Of a DNA stretch of 64,000 bases, positions 7,737 to 15,746 are shown piece after piece (position 1 is the stretch's first letter; every line of letters starts with the position of its first letter). The DNA is from an uncultured Bacilli bacterium. Lineage in GTDB: Bacteria > Bacillota_I > Bacilli_A > RF39 > UBA660. The notes below the pieces were generated by a model. The model was given only the letters and a program-made list of their open reading frames with translations, ran no database searches and was not told where the DNA came from. A program made the translations under genes and the position numbers. The stretch spans positions 1-64,000 of the forward strand of contig CAKOPK010000002.1 of the NCBI GenBank assembly GCA_934099115.1. The letters are read 5' to 3'.

Positions 7737-8804
7737 TTAATATTCGTACCATAAACCGGCACTTCTTAATTCTGCTACTTTAGCAGTATGCTCTCTTTCT
7801 GTTTTTGTAAAATATGTTTTTCCTGTTTTATCGGCAACAAAATAATAATAATCATGTTTCTCAGGATTTAAAGCTGCTAGAATAGAATCCTTTGAAGGAC
7901 TACAAATAGGTCCAATTGGTAACTTACCAGCCATATTAGCAGCTCTTGTATTATAGGGATTTACAGCATATATTTCACTTTGATATAAATCACGACTTCC
8001 AAAGTTAACTTTAGCAGCATAGTAAGTTGTAGCATCGCTTCCTAAACTCCAATTAGAGGCTAGACGATTATAAAATACTCCTGCAACTCCTGCTCTATCT
8101 TCACTAGTAATACCCTCTACTTCGACAATACTTGCCATAGTAATAATCTCATGAATATTATATTTAGAAGCTTCTATTTGTTCTTTATATGGGGTTAATA
8201 CTTGGTTCATACCATCTAGCATACGAGTAATAATATCTTTTGCATCACTTTCATTATAGATTTCATAAGTACTAGCAAATAAATACCCTTCTAAAGGATA
8301 ATATATACCTTCTTTTAAAATATCATCTGTTAAAAACCAATATTTAGCTATTAATGATTTTAAATATTCTGTATCCGCTAACATATTTATTACTTCTTCA
8401 GAAGTTTTTCCTGTTTTATCAGCAATAATAGATGCATAATATGGTAATCTCTTTCCTTCAACAAAAGTAAGCGAATAAGTATTATCGTTTTTCTTTACTT
8501 TTCCTTCATGAAATAAATTTAATATTTCTTTCGCATCCATATTTCTATTTACTTCGTATTCTCCTGCTTGTAAGTTTAAATTGCGGTGTAAAGCTAAGTA
8601 AATACTTACTGATATTTTACTTTTAATTAAATTAGCATCTTTTAATTGATTAGCTATATCTAATTTTCCTGTACCTGCATTTACTCTAAAAGTAACTGTT
8701 TCACTACTTTTACTTGCACTTGTTAATCCGTAAAAATATAAGCCTACCAAAACTCCTAATAAAGCAATAATCAAACTTATCACAATAATCATTTTCTTTT
8801 TCAT
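7737..8804 (-). CDS. mltG: Endolytic murein transglycosylase MltG
   Basis: MltG cleaves nascent peptidoglycan at the membrane and is thought to set glycan strand ends. The 355-residue protein has one N-terminal membrane segment (about residues 4-26), a LysM-like region and the YceG catalytic domain. The catalytic Glu is in ITMASIVEVEGITSEDRAGV, followed by VFYNRL and LGSDATTYYA, with the closing NPYNTR and GLPIGPI-like segment (GKLPIGPICSPS). Gene order ruvX, DUF1292, mltG, trmR is the Bacillus arrangement. Confidence 0.95.
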   Translation of the reverse strand: MKKKMIIVISLIIALLGVLVGLYFYGLTSASKSSETVTFRVNAGTGKLDIANQLKDANLIKSKISVSIYLALHRNLNLQAGEYEVNRNMDAKEILNLFHEGKVKKNDNTYSLTFVEGKRLPYYASIIADKTGKTSEEVINMLADTEYLKSLIAKYWFLTDDILKEGIYYPLEGYLFASTYEIYNESDAKDIITRMLDGMNQVLTPYKEQIEASKYNIHEIITMASIVEVEGITSEDRAGVAGVFYNRLASNWSLGSDATTYYAAKVNFGSRDLYQSEIYAVNPYNTRAANMAGKLPIGPICSPSKDSILAALNPEKHDYYYFVADKTGKTYFTKTEREHTAKVAELRSAGLWYEY

Positions 8805-8813
8805 AATACCTCT

Positions 8814-9086
8814 TTATTCTTGTTTTTCTTCAATGTGAGAAAGTAAGTTTTCAACCATATTCCACTCTTTTTCTGTCTCAATACTTTGAAGTCTTAAATC
8901 TTTACCCTCTTTATCATAAATAGCAGCATAAGTCATTAGTGCTCCATTTTGGTCTTCTTTATTATCGGTAAAGACTATATAACTTTTTCCAGTTTCTTCT
9001 AAATCAAAAGTAAATAATATTTCATATTCTATTTCTTGCTCTTGTTCATCTATAACTGTAAAAAAGCGTTCTTTTTCGTCATTCAT
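8814..9086 (-). CDS. DUF1292 family protein (YrzB-like)
   Basis: A small acidic protein of 90 residues. The core RFFTVIDEQEQEIEYEILFT and YIVFTDNKEDQNG is diagnostic of DUF1292, found beside ruvX throughout Bacillota. No biochemical function is established for the family. It overlaps the end of ruvX by eight bases and precedes mltG by about ten, so it is part of the same transcript. Confidence 0.9.
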   Translation of the reverse strand: MNDEKERFFTVIDEQEQEIEYEILFTFDLEETGKSYIVFTDNKEDQNGALMTYAAIYDKEGKDLRLQSIETEKEWNMVENLLSHIEEKQE

Positions 9087-9507
9087 TTTTATGTTCCTCC
9101 AAATGCATAAATGTTTCTAGTATAATTTGGGCTGCTAATCCATCAATGACTTTTTTTCTCTTTTCTCGGCGCATATTTGCTTCTAAAAGAATATTTTCTG
9201 CTTCCATAGTAGTTAATCTTTCGTCTACAAGAGTAATGGGAACTTCTATGTTTTCTTCTAATAGTTTTTTAAATTCCAAACTTCTTGTACTAGCAAATCC
9301 TAAAGAATTATTCATATTCTTGGGTAAGCCTAAAGCTATTTTATCTACATGATAAGTACTCACAGCTTCTTTTACTTCTTTTAGAGCAGCTTGATAATCA
9401 TTACTGGAAAATCGGGCAACTTTTAAAACATGAGCGATGGTTCCTGTTTCATCAGAAAGGGCCATTCCTAGTGTTTTTGTGCCTAAATCTAATCCTAAAT
9501 AGCGCAT
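9079..9507 (-). CDS. ruvX: Pre-16S rRNA nuclease / Holliday junction resolvase-like YqgF
   Basis: YqgF/RuvX is an RNase H-fold nuclease that helps mature the 5' end of 16S rRNA. The first acidic catalytic motif is LGLDLGTKTLGMALSD at the N-terminus; later motifs are DKIALGLPKNMNNSLG and TLVDERLTTMEAE. I place the start at the ATG at 9505-9507 (MRYLGLDLG) because AAAGGAG precedes it. A longer frame opening at 9540 would add 11 residues not typical of the family. The product is about 142 residues, a normal length. Confidence 0.93.
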   Translation of the reverse strand: MRYLGLDLGTKTLGMALSDETGTIAHVLKVARFSSNDYQAALKEVKEAVSTYHVDKIALGLPKNMNNSLGFASTRSLEFKKLLEENIEVPITLVDERLTTMEAENILLEANMRREKRKKVIDGLAAQIILETFMHLEEHKNE

Positions 9508-9586
9508 ATAAAACTCCTTTCTTTTTAAGAGTTCAGACAATATTCTAGCAGATTTTGCATAAAATTACAAGTCAGAGCTCTTTTCT

Positions 9587-9805
9587 CTATTTTAAAGAGC
9601 AATTTCCTCTCCATGTGATTTTGGTATTTCCTTCTGCATCTAATTCATACTTATAGCATAATGTCTTATCTGCATTACACACAGATTTTTTGCACTCTTC
9701 AGGTATTTCTTTTTTAGGAGCAAGATTAATTATTAAAAATGCTTCTATAGCCATTAGAATAACAACAACTACTAAAAACCACTTTAATTCTATTTCTTTA
9801 TTCAT
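9587..9805 (-). CDS. Small single-pass membrane protein, 72 aa
   Basis: A 72-residue protein with one membrane helix at about residues 9-27 (WFLVVVVILMAIEAFLIINL). A short external domain contains four Cys (PEECKKSVC, LCYKYE, GNCSLK). The Cys spacing suggests disulphides outside the cell. AGGAGGC precedes the ATG. It lies upstream of ruvX in the same direction and just after a smaller membrane peptide gene. The family is not recognised. Confidence 0.55.
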   Translation of the reverse strand: MNKEIELKWFLVVVVILMAIEAFLIINLAPKKEIPEECKKSVCNADKTLCYKYELDAEGNTKITWRGNCSLK

Positions 9806-9815
9806 AAGACGCCTC

Positions 9816-9929
9816 CTATAAATTTGGTGTTACAAAATTTAATAGTAACACAAGTTCTAATAATAAAAGTGACAAGCCTATAAAAAGCCCTTCATATAGT
9901 TTTATCTTCTTTTTTTCTTTTTTCTTCAT
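9816..9929 (-). CDS. Small membrane peptide, 37 aa
   Basis: A 37-codon frame with ATG at 9927-9929 and a GAGGT ribosome-binding site. The start is very basic (MKKKEKKKIKLYEG), followed by one hydrophobic helix (LFIGLSLLLLELVLLLNF). It ends 11 bases before the next gene (9805), whose ribosome-binding site overlaps its stop. The pair may be coexpressed. Membrane location is inferred from hydrophobicity; function is unknown. Confidence 0.45.
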   Translation of the reverse strand: MKKKEKKKIKLYEGLFIGLSLLLLELVLLLNFVTPNL

Positions 9930-9973
9930 TATTTTTACCTCTATTTAATTGTAGCACAGTTTTATTTTTAAAA

Positions 9974-10021
9974 AAAGAAAAAATAGACTAAAACATAAAT
10001 TTATATAAATTAAAGTAGTCT
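9974..10021 (-). terminator. Terminator after the type III toxin
   Basis: AGACTA...TAGTCT arms enclose an AT-rich inner stem, followed on the minus strand by TATTTTTTC, immediately after the restored toxin stop codon. Confidence 0.55.
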
Positions 10022-10023
10022 TT

Positions 10024-10489
10024 TTATTCATTTAGCTCCTCTAACATTTTTTGTTTTATTTTATCTATGTCGGTAAAAAACACTTTAATTCGTCTTATAT
10101 GAAGTTTCATTAATTCTTTAAAATCTTCATAAATTTTCTGTTCTAATTTTTCTGGAACTCTAGCGGGCTTGCCATCGACTGTATGCACATGGTCTATATA
10201 TTTTTCTAGGGTCGGAAAAGTATTTTGTAATAATATTGCAGAATACTCATTATATATCTTTTCAATAAGAATTGTATTGCAAAAACCATATTTTTTTACT
10301 TTTTTGGCAACTATTTTTTTGATATTTATCCACTTTAGAACTTATTGGTATAAACCATAAAATTTTTTTCTTTAATAGTAAAGTATGTGGTTTTTTGCCT
10401 CTTTCATTATTTTGCATTAAATTATCATCGTTTGCAATATCTAAATATTCATTTTTTATATGATATAAGTAGCCTGTTTTAATTTCCAT
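10024..10489 (-). pseudogene. Type III TA toxin, ToxN/AbiQ/CptN family, frameshifted
   Basis: The ATG at 10487-10489 (AGGGGGA ribosome-binding site) starts MEIKTGYLYHIKNEYLDIAN, continues KKPHTLLL and WFIPISSKVDKYQK. These are the opening and central blocks of CptN/ToxN endoribonucleases, which cut RNA and are held inactive by a repeat RNA antitoxin. The frame stops after 75 codons. Removing one A from the A7 run at 10314-10320 restores a 154-residue protein to TAA at 10024. Its later half reads SAILLQNTFPTLEKYIDHVH, DGKPARVPEKL and MKLHIRRIKVFFTDIDKI, again family-like. In this copy the toxin is broken, or the A-run is a sequencing error or slippage site. The antitoxin RNA and its terminator lie directly upstream. 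Confidence 0.8.
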
Positions 10490-10500
10490 ATTTCCCCCTT

Positions 10501-10532
10501 ATAAAAGAAAACTCCATCTTGTCGATAGAGTT
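10501..10532 (-). terminator. Terminator between antitoxin RNA and toxin
   Basis: AACTCTATC and GATGGAGTT pair around a GACAA loop, followed by TTCTTTTAT. The toxin ribosome-binding site starts within ten bases. In known type III loci a leaky terminator at this place keeps antitoxin RNA in excess over toxin mRNA. Confidence 0.8.
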
Positions 10533-10612
10533 ATTCTACATTTTCAACCGGGATCATTTATTACTCGCTAGCCACCCGGAAGCGAGAAACATTGTTACAT
10601 CGTTTGATGTGA
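10501..10612 (-). ncRNA. Type III antitoxin RNA (single pseudoknot unit)
   Basis: A transcript of about 105 nt starts near 10610, just downstream of a strong promoter. It begins with a small hairpin (ACATC-AAAC-GATGT, 10597-10610). The core is an H-type pseudoknot: stem CTCGCT/AGCGAG (10581-10586 with 10564-10569), whose loop CCGGG (10575-10579) is complementary to CCCGG at 10548-10552. A terminator hairpin closes it at 10510-10532, and the ToxN-like frame follows at 10489. Known ToxI, CptI and TenpI antitoxins are pseudoknots that bind the toxin. Unlike most of them, only one unit is visible here, with no tandem copies. The role is inferred from structure and neighbour. Confidence 0.72.
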
Positions 10613-10616
10613 TATA

Positions 10617-10644
10617 AGTATACTATATTTTTAGAAAATGTCAA
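10617..10644 (-). promoter_or_regulatory. Promoter of the type III toxin-antitoxin locus
   Basis: Consensus -35 TTGACA (10639-10644), 16-base spacer and -10 TATACT (10617-10622). It lies between the ppdK stop and the antitoxin RNA, so the locus has its own strong promoter. Confidence 0.8.
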
Positions 10645-10705
10645 ATAGCATACTATTATTAGTATATACATTTTGGAAATAATATTTCATGTATAATTAA
10701 ACACT

Positions 10706-13342
10706 TTATTGTTTGCTTTTCTTTTCTAAGATTGCAGCTTGAGCTGCTGCTAATCTCGCAATTGGAACTCTATATGGAGAGCATGAAACATAGTTAAATC
10801 CTAAACGATTACAAAAAGCAATACTAGCAGGGTCTCCCCCGTGTTCTCCACAAATACCTAGTGATAAATTAGGATTAATGCTTCTACCTTTTGTAGCTCC
10901 CATTTCCATTAATAATCCTACTCCCTCAAAATCTATGCGAGCAAAAGGGTCAAATTCAAAAATACCTTTTTCATAGTAAGAATTTAAGAATTTACCTGCA
11001 TCGTCTCTTGAAAAACCATAAGTTAACTGAGTTAAATCATTGGTACCAAAGCTAAAGAAATCTGCCTCTTCGGCTATTTGGTCAGCTAGAAGAGCTGCTC
11101 TTGGTATCTCAATCATGGTTCCTACTTCATATTTTAAGTCTATATTTGCATTTTGGATAAGTTCGTCTGCGGTTTTGCAAACTATATCTTTTACATATTT
11201 TAATTCTTTTACTTCTCCTACTAAAGGAATCATGATTTCAGGAGTTACTTTTAAACCTTTTTTAGATACATTGATTGCTGCTTCAATAACTGCTCTTGTT
11301 TGCATTTTAGCGATTTCGGGATAAGTTATAGCTAAACGGCAACCACGGTGGCCCATCATTGGATTAAATTCTTTTAAAGAAGCAATTATTTCCTGTAATT
11401 CTAATTCTGTTTTATCTAGGCTACTTGCTAGTTCTTTTATTTCTTCTTCTGTTTTTGGCAAGAATTCATGTAAAGGTGGGTCTAAATAACGAATGACAAC
11501 ACTATAAGGTGCCATTGCTTCATATAATTCTTCAAAATCTTTTCTTTGATATGGAAGTATATTTTCTAAAGTTTTTTCTCTTTCCTCTACTGTTGTTGCA
11601 CAAATCATTTTACGGAAATTAAAAATTCTATCTTTATCAAAAAACATGTGTTCTGTACGACATAAACCTATACCTTCAGCGCCAAAGTTTCTAGCTTCTT
11701 TCGCATCTTTTGGGGTATCAGCATTAGTTCTAATTTGTAGTTTTCTACTTTCATCAGCCCAAGTCATAAATGTTTCAAAATCGCCACTTATGGTAGGTTC
11801 TTCCATTTCAAGTTTACCAGCATATACTTGGCCAGTTGTACCATCAATAGATAAATAATCTCCTTCTTTTAAGATACTTCCATCAGGCATTTTTAAGGTT
11901 TTTTCTTCTTCATTAATGATGATTGAAGAAGCTCCACTGACACAGCATATTCCCATTCCTCTAGCAACTACTGCAGCATGACTAGTCATACCACCACGTA
12001 TGGTTAAAACTCCTTTACTAGAATTCATCCCTTCAATATCTTCTGGAGATGTTTCTAGTCTAACTAAGATACTATCAATACCTTTCTTTTTATTTTCAAT
12101 TACATCACTGGCATGAAAATAAATTCTACCTGTGCCCGCTCCTGGAGATGCTGCTAAACCAGTTGCTATTACTTTTTCGTTTTTTAGGGCATTACTTGTA
12201 AATGTTGGATGCAATAAAGCATCTAATTGTTTAGGGTCTACCATTAATAAGGCTTCTTCTTTTGTAATCATTCCTTCTTTTACTAAACTAGTAGCTATTT
12301 TGACAGCAGAGGCTGCTGTTCTTTTACCATTTCTTGTTTGCAAGATATATAATTTACCATTTTCAATTGTAAACTCCATATCTTGCATATCTTTATAATG
12401 GTTTTCTAATTCACTTGCAATTGTTGCAAATTCGTTATAAACAGCGGGCATTTCTTCTTTTAAAGTAGCAATTGGACTTGGAGTTCTAATTCCTGCTACA
12501 ACGTCTTCTCCCTGAGCATTGATTAAATATTCACCAAATAAGGCTTTTTCTCCTGTTGCAGGATTTCTGGTGAAAGCAACTCCTGTACCAGAATTATTAC
12601 CACTATTTCCATAAACCATTTCTTGAACATTAACAGCTGTTCCCCAACTAGAAGGTATATCATTTATTCTGCGATAGTATATAGCTCGTTCATTATTCCA
12701 ACTTCTAAATACTGCTTTTACTGTCTCAATTAATTGCGTAAATGGGTCTTGAGGAAAGTCTTCACCAGCAAATTCTTTATAAGCTTTTTTAAATAAATCC
12801 GTTAAAAGAATCATATCATTAGCATCTAAATCAATGTCATTCTTAACTCCTTTTTTAGCCTTTACTTCATCAATAATTGTTTCAAATTTACTTTTAGAGT
12901 ATCCTTTTACAACATCAGCAAACATTTGAATAAAACGACGGTATGAGTCATATACAAATCTAGGATTAGCAATTTTTTCAGAAAAAGAAGAGGCTATTTC
13001 ATCATTTAATCCTAAGTTTAAAACAGTATCCATCATTCCTGGCATAGATGCTCTAGCTCCACTTCTAACACTTACTAATAAAGGATTTGTTTTATCCCCA
13101 AATTTTTTGTTAGTTTTTTGCTCTAAGCTTTCTAAAGCAACTTTTATTTCATTAATGATACTTGGATTTAACACTTTTCCATCATCATAATATTTGTTAC
13201 AAGCTTCTGTTGTAACTGTAAAACCAGATGGTACGGGCAAACCAATATTTGTCATTTCTGCTAAATTAGCACCTTTTCCACCTAGCAAATCTTTCATGTC
13301 TTTATTACCTTCATTAAAAAGATAAACATATTTTTTCTCCAT
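10706..13342 (-). CDS. ppdK: Pyruvate, phosphate dikinase
   Basis: PPDK interconverts pyruvate, ATP and phosphate with PEP, AMP and pyrophosphate in the cytoplasm. At 878 residues it has the normal length and domain order: N-terminal nucleotide-binding domain (GGKGANLAEMTNIGLPVPSG), central phospho-His domain (GGMTSHAAVVARGMGICCVS, with the catalytic His) and C-terminal PEP/pyruvate barrel (GAEGIGLCRTEHMFF, FGTNDLTQLTYGFSRDD and the catalytic Cys in LGICGEHGG). It has its own promoter and is followed by an independent toxin-antitoxin transcript. Together with acetate kinase downstream of it on the map, it points to fermentative metabolism with PEP/pyruvate cycling. Confidence 0.97.
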   Translation of the reverse strand: MEKKYVYLFNEGNKDMKDLLGGKGANLAEMTNIGLPVPSGFTVTTEACNKYYDDGKVLNPSIINEIKVALESLEQKTNKKFGDKTNPLLVSVRSGARASMPGMMDTVLNLGLNDEIASSFSEKIANPRFVYDSYRRFIQMFADVVKGYSKSKFETIIDEVKAKKGVKNDIDLDANDMILLTDLFKKAYKEFAGEDFPQDPFTQLIETVKAVFRSWNNERAIYYRRINDIPSSWGTAVNVQEMVYGNSGNNSGTGVAFTRNPATGEKALFGEYLINAQGEDVVAGIRTPSPIATLKEEMPAVYNEFATIASELENHYKDMQDMEFTIENGKLYILQTRNGKRTAASAVKIATSLVKEGMITKEEALLMVDPKQLDALLHPTFTSNALKNEKVIATGLAASPGAGTGRIYFHASDVIENKKKGIDSILVRLETSPEDIEGMNSSKGVLTIRGGMTSHAAVVARGMGICCVSGASSIIINEEEKTLKMPDGSILKEGDYLSIDGTTGQVYAGKLEMEEPTISGDFETFMTWADESRKLQIRTNADTPKDAKEARNFGAEGIGLCRTEHMFFDKDRIFNFRKMICATTVEEREKTLENILPYQRKDFEELYEAMAPYSVVIRYLDPPLHEFLPKTEEEIKELASSLDKTELELQEIIASLKEFNPMMGHRGCRLAITYPEIAKMQTRAVIEAAINVSKKGLKVTPEIMIPLVGEVKELKYVKDIVCKTADELIQNANIDLKYEVGTMIEIPRAALLADQIAEEADFFSFGTNDLTQLTYGFSRDDAGKFLNSYYEKGIFEFDPFARIDFEGVGLLMEMGATKGRSINPNLSLGICGEHGGDPASIAFCNRLGFNYVSCSPYRVPIARLAAAQAAILEKKSKQ

Positions 13343-13368
13343 AAATCCTCCTTTTATAATACATATTT

Positions 13369-13397
13369 ATTATATCAAAAAGAAAATACTTTCTCAA
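13369..13397 (-). promoter_or_regulatory. Promoter of ppdK
   Basis: -35 TTGAGA (13392-13397), 17-base spacer, -10 TATAAT (13369-13374), about 25 bases upstream of the ATG and its AGGAGG site. Confidence 0.8.
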
Positions 13398-13434
13398 ATG
13401 AAACCCTTAAATTTTACAAAAAAACAAATTTTTT

Positions 13435-13460
13435 TGCAAGAAAAAATTGGCATAAGCCAA
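13435..13460 (-). terminator. Terminator of nrnA
   Basis: GTTGGC-TTAT-GCCAAT followed by a T run on the minus strand, immediately after the nrnA stop codon. Confidence 0.7.
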
Positions 13461-14435
13461 CTATTCATTTTCCTTTTGATAATTGTAACAAGTTTTATCT
13501 AAATCTTTAATAAATGCATTTATTTCTTCTTCACTTGTAAGTCTAGCACCACTCGCATATTTATGTCCTCCCCCATTATATTTGCTTGCTACTTCATTAA
13601 TAATAGGTCCATGAGAACGAATACTTACTTTATAAATATTATTTTTAGCATCTTCAGTAATAAATGTCCAAACATAAACATTGCGAATAAAATTAAAACT
13701 ATTAATTAAATTTGCTGGTGTTGCTAAATCCACTTCATAATCTTTGATTACTTGTTTAGGTATTATAATATAGCCTAAGCCATTTTCTGTTACAGTCATA
13801 TTTGTAGATATATATCCTTGAAAGCGTACTTCTTCTAGACTTCTTTCATATAAATTATTATATAAAGGATGAAAATCTAATTGTGACTTTTCTAATAATT
13901 CATAGACAATTTTAAAAGTCTTAGAAGTAGTATAAGAAAGTAAAAAACGGTCACTATCAGAAACAATTCCTAAATATAAATTACCTGCTATTTTAGAGTT
14001 CATCTTTAAAGGAGTTCTTAGTATTAATTCAGCGATCAATTGACAGGTTGAACAAGATGTTTCTTCTGTCCAATCTACAGGGCCACATATATCTTCTTTA
14101 GGATGATGGTCTATCTTTAAGATTTCTTTATAATCTAGATTATCAATTCCATCTACTCTGGCAAAGTTTGGTACATCTAGAACAATTAATAAACAATCTT
14201 TACATTCTTGATTATCAATACGATCTAATAATCCATAATACTTAAATTTAGAAACTCCAAGTCCTATTGCATAGACTTTTTTCTTAGGAAAAGTTAAACG
14301 AATAGAATCTCTTAATGCAGTTTCACTAGCGATAGCATCAGGGTCTGGTCCTACATGCCTTGCTATTACTATCGTATCATATTCTTTAATTTTTTTATAA
14401 ACTTTTTTTACTATATTGTTGTTTATGATAATCAC
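13461..14435 (-). CDS. nrnA: Bifunctional oligoribonuclease / pAp phosphatase NrnA-like
   Basis: A DHH-family phosphoesterase of 324 residues. The DHH domain has ARHVGPDPDAIASETALRDS (metal-binding His and Asp), VLDVPNFARVDGID and the DHH triad in LKIDHHPKED. The C-terminal DHHA1 domain carries NGGGHKYASGARL. Members degrade 2-5 nt RNAs and dephosphorylate pAp in the cytoplasm. It follows ackA by five bases in the same direction, so the two form one transcript that ends at the hairpin behind it. Confidence 0.9.
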   Translation of the reverse strand: MIIINNNIVKKVYKKIKEYDTIVIARHVGPDPDAIASETALRDSIRLTFPKKKVYAIGLGVSKFKYYGLLDRIDNQECKDCLLIVLDVPNFARVDGIDNLDYKEILKIDHHPKEDICGPVDWTEETSCSTCQLIAELILRTPLKMNSKIAGNLYLGIVSDSDRFLLSYTTSKTFKIVYELLEKSQLDFHPLYNNLYERSLEEVRFQGYISTNMTVTENGLGYIIIPKQVIKDYEVDLATPANLINSFNFIRNVYVWTFITEDAKNNIYKVSIRSHGPIINEVASKYNGGGHKYASGARLTSEEEINAFIKDLDKTCYNYQKENE

Positions 14436-14440
14436 CCAAT

Positions 14441-15637
14441 CTACTTAATTAAATCATAAGTATCTAGTGCTATCATTAATTCCTCATTGGTTGGAACAAC
14501 ATAAACGTCTACACTAGAGTTTTCTTTTGAAATAACTCCTTCATTAATATCTAAATAACCAGCGATGGCTTGGTTTTTTTCCTCATCAATATAGATACCT
14601 AAACATTCTAATTTATTTAATACATCACTTCTAAATTCACGAGCATTTTCTCCTAAGCCAGCAGTAAAAACTATAGCATCTACTTTGCCATTTAATTTTA
14701 CATAATAATCTGCAATATAAGAAACTATTCTATTTACATACATTTCATTTGCTACGATTGCTAAATGTTCATTGTTTTTCATGGCTGTTTCGATATCACG
14801 ATGATCAGAATATTTTTCACTAATGCCTAAAAGTCCACTTTTCTTATTTAAGATTGTGTCTACTTCTTTTAAGCTAGCGCCTGTTTTTTCCATATAATAT
14901 GGAATAATTGAATAATCAATATCACCACATCTTGTTCCCATTAAAAGACCAGCATTTGGAGTAAAGCCCATTGTTGTATCTAAACTTTTACCATCTTTAA
15001 TGCAACAAATAGAACCACCACTACCAATATGGCAACTAATTATATTAATGTCTTTTTTGCCAAGTTTTTCTTGCATAACTTTAGTAATATATTTATGACT
15101 TGTTCCATGAAATCCATATTTACGGATTTGGTAATCACGATACCATGAATATGGTACGGGATATAAATATTCTTGTTCTTCCATTGTTTGATGGAAGGCA
15201 GTATCAAATACTCCTACCATAGGTACATTAGGTAAAGCCTTTTGAAAAGCTTTTACTCCTAAGATATTAGCTGGATTATGTAATGGAGCTAGACTAGATA
15301 GTTCCTCTACTGTTTTAATTACTTCATCATCAATTAGAACGCTAGAAGCATATTTATCTCCTCCATGAACTAGACGATGACCTACACCATCAATTTCATC
15401 TAATGAAGAAATAATCTTGTTTTCTAATAATTCTTTTACTAATAACTCAATAGCTACACTATGGTCTTTCATGTCAGCTTCTTTTTTGATTTTAGAGCCA
15501 TTTATTTTAATACTATAAATTCCTCCACTTAATCCTACTTTTTCGAAATAACCACTTATTAATTCTTTTTCTTCGGGTAAACTTATCAAATTAAACTTTA
15601 ATGAAGAAGACCCAGCGTTGACTGTTAATATTTTCAT
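14441..15637 (-). CDS. ackA: Acetate kinase
   Basis: Acetate kinase converts acetyl phosphate and ADP to acetate and ATP, the energy-yielding step of acetate fermentation. The 398-residue length is standard. Visible motifs are LTVNAGSSSLKFNL at the N-terminus, GVGHRLVHGGDKY, the catalytic-region FDTAFHQTM, YGFHGTSHKYI, SCHIGSGGSICCIKDGKS and FTAGLGENAREFR near the C-terminus. No phosphotransacetylase gene is visible next to it. A consensus promoter lies upstream and nrnA follows closely. Confidence 0.97.
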   Translation of the reverse strand: MKILTVNAGSSSLKFNLISLPEEKELISGYFEKVGLSGGIYSIKINGSKIKKEADMKDHSVAIELLVKELLENKIISSLDEIDGVGHRLVHGGDKYASSVLIDDEVIKTVEELSSLAPLHNPANILGVKAFQKALPNVPMVGVFDTAFHQTMEEQEYLYPVPYSWYRDYQIRKYGFHGTSHKYITKVMQEKLGKKDINIISCHIGSGGSICCIKDGKSLDTTMGFTPNAGLLMGTRCGDIDYSIIPYYMEKTGASLKEVDTILNKKSGLLGISEKYSDHRDIETAMKNNEHLAIVANEMYVNRIVSYIADYYVKLNGKVDAIVFTAGLGENAREFRSDVLNKLECLGIYIDEEKNQAIAGYLDINEGVISKENSSVDVYVVPTNEELMIALDTYDLIK

Positions 15638-15661
15638 TATATAATCTCTCCTTATGTTTTC

Positions 15662-15690
15662 ATTATACCTAAGAACCCCTAAAATTTCAA
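15662..15690 (-). promoter_or_regulatory. Promoter of ackA-nrnA
   Basis: -35 TTGAAA (15685-15690), 17-base spacer, -10 TATAAT (15662-15667). Confidence 0.75.
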
Positions 15691-15716
15691 TCTAAAATAC
15701 AATTTTTTACAGGTTT

Positions 15717-15746
15717 AAAAAAAGAAAGTAAAATCTTCTACTTTCT
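15717..15746 (-). terminator. Terminator of the MMPL fusion gene
   Basis: GAAAGTA...TACTTTC arms (15739-15745 and 15724-15730) overlap the stop codon and are followed by seven T residues on the minus strand. Confidence 0.75.

Noticed and set aside
10169..10360. Plus-strand frame opposite the toxin gene
   Set aside because: It has no ribosome-binding site and lies antisense to the two toxin half-frames, which encode family motifs.
10501..10640. Riboswitch controlling the downstream gene
   Set aside because: The aptamer-terminator-gene layout would fit, but the frame after it is a ToxN-like toxin and the RNA is an H-type pseudoknot, both typical of type III toxin-antitoxin loci. No known riboswitch motif could be matched.
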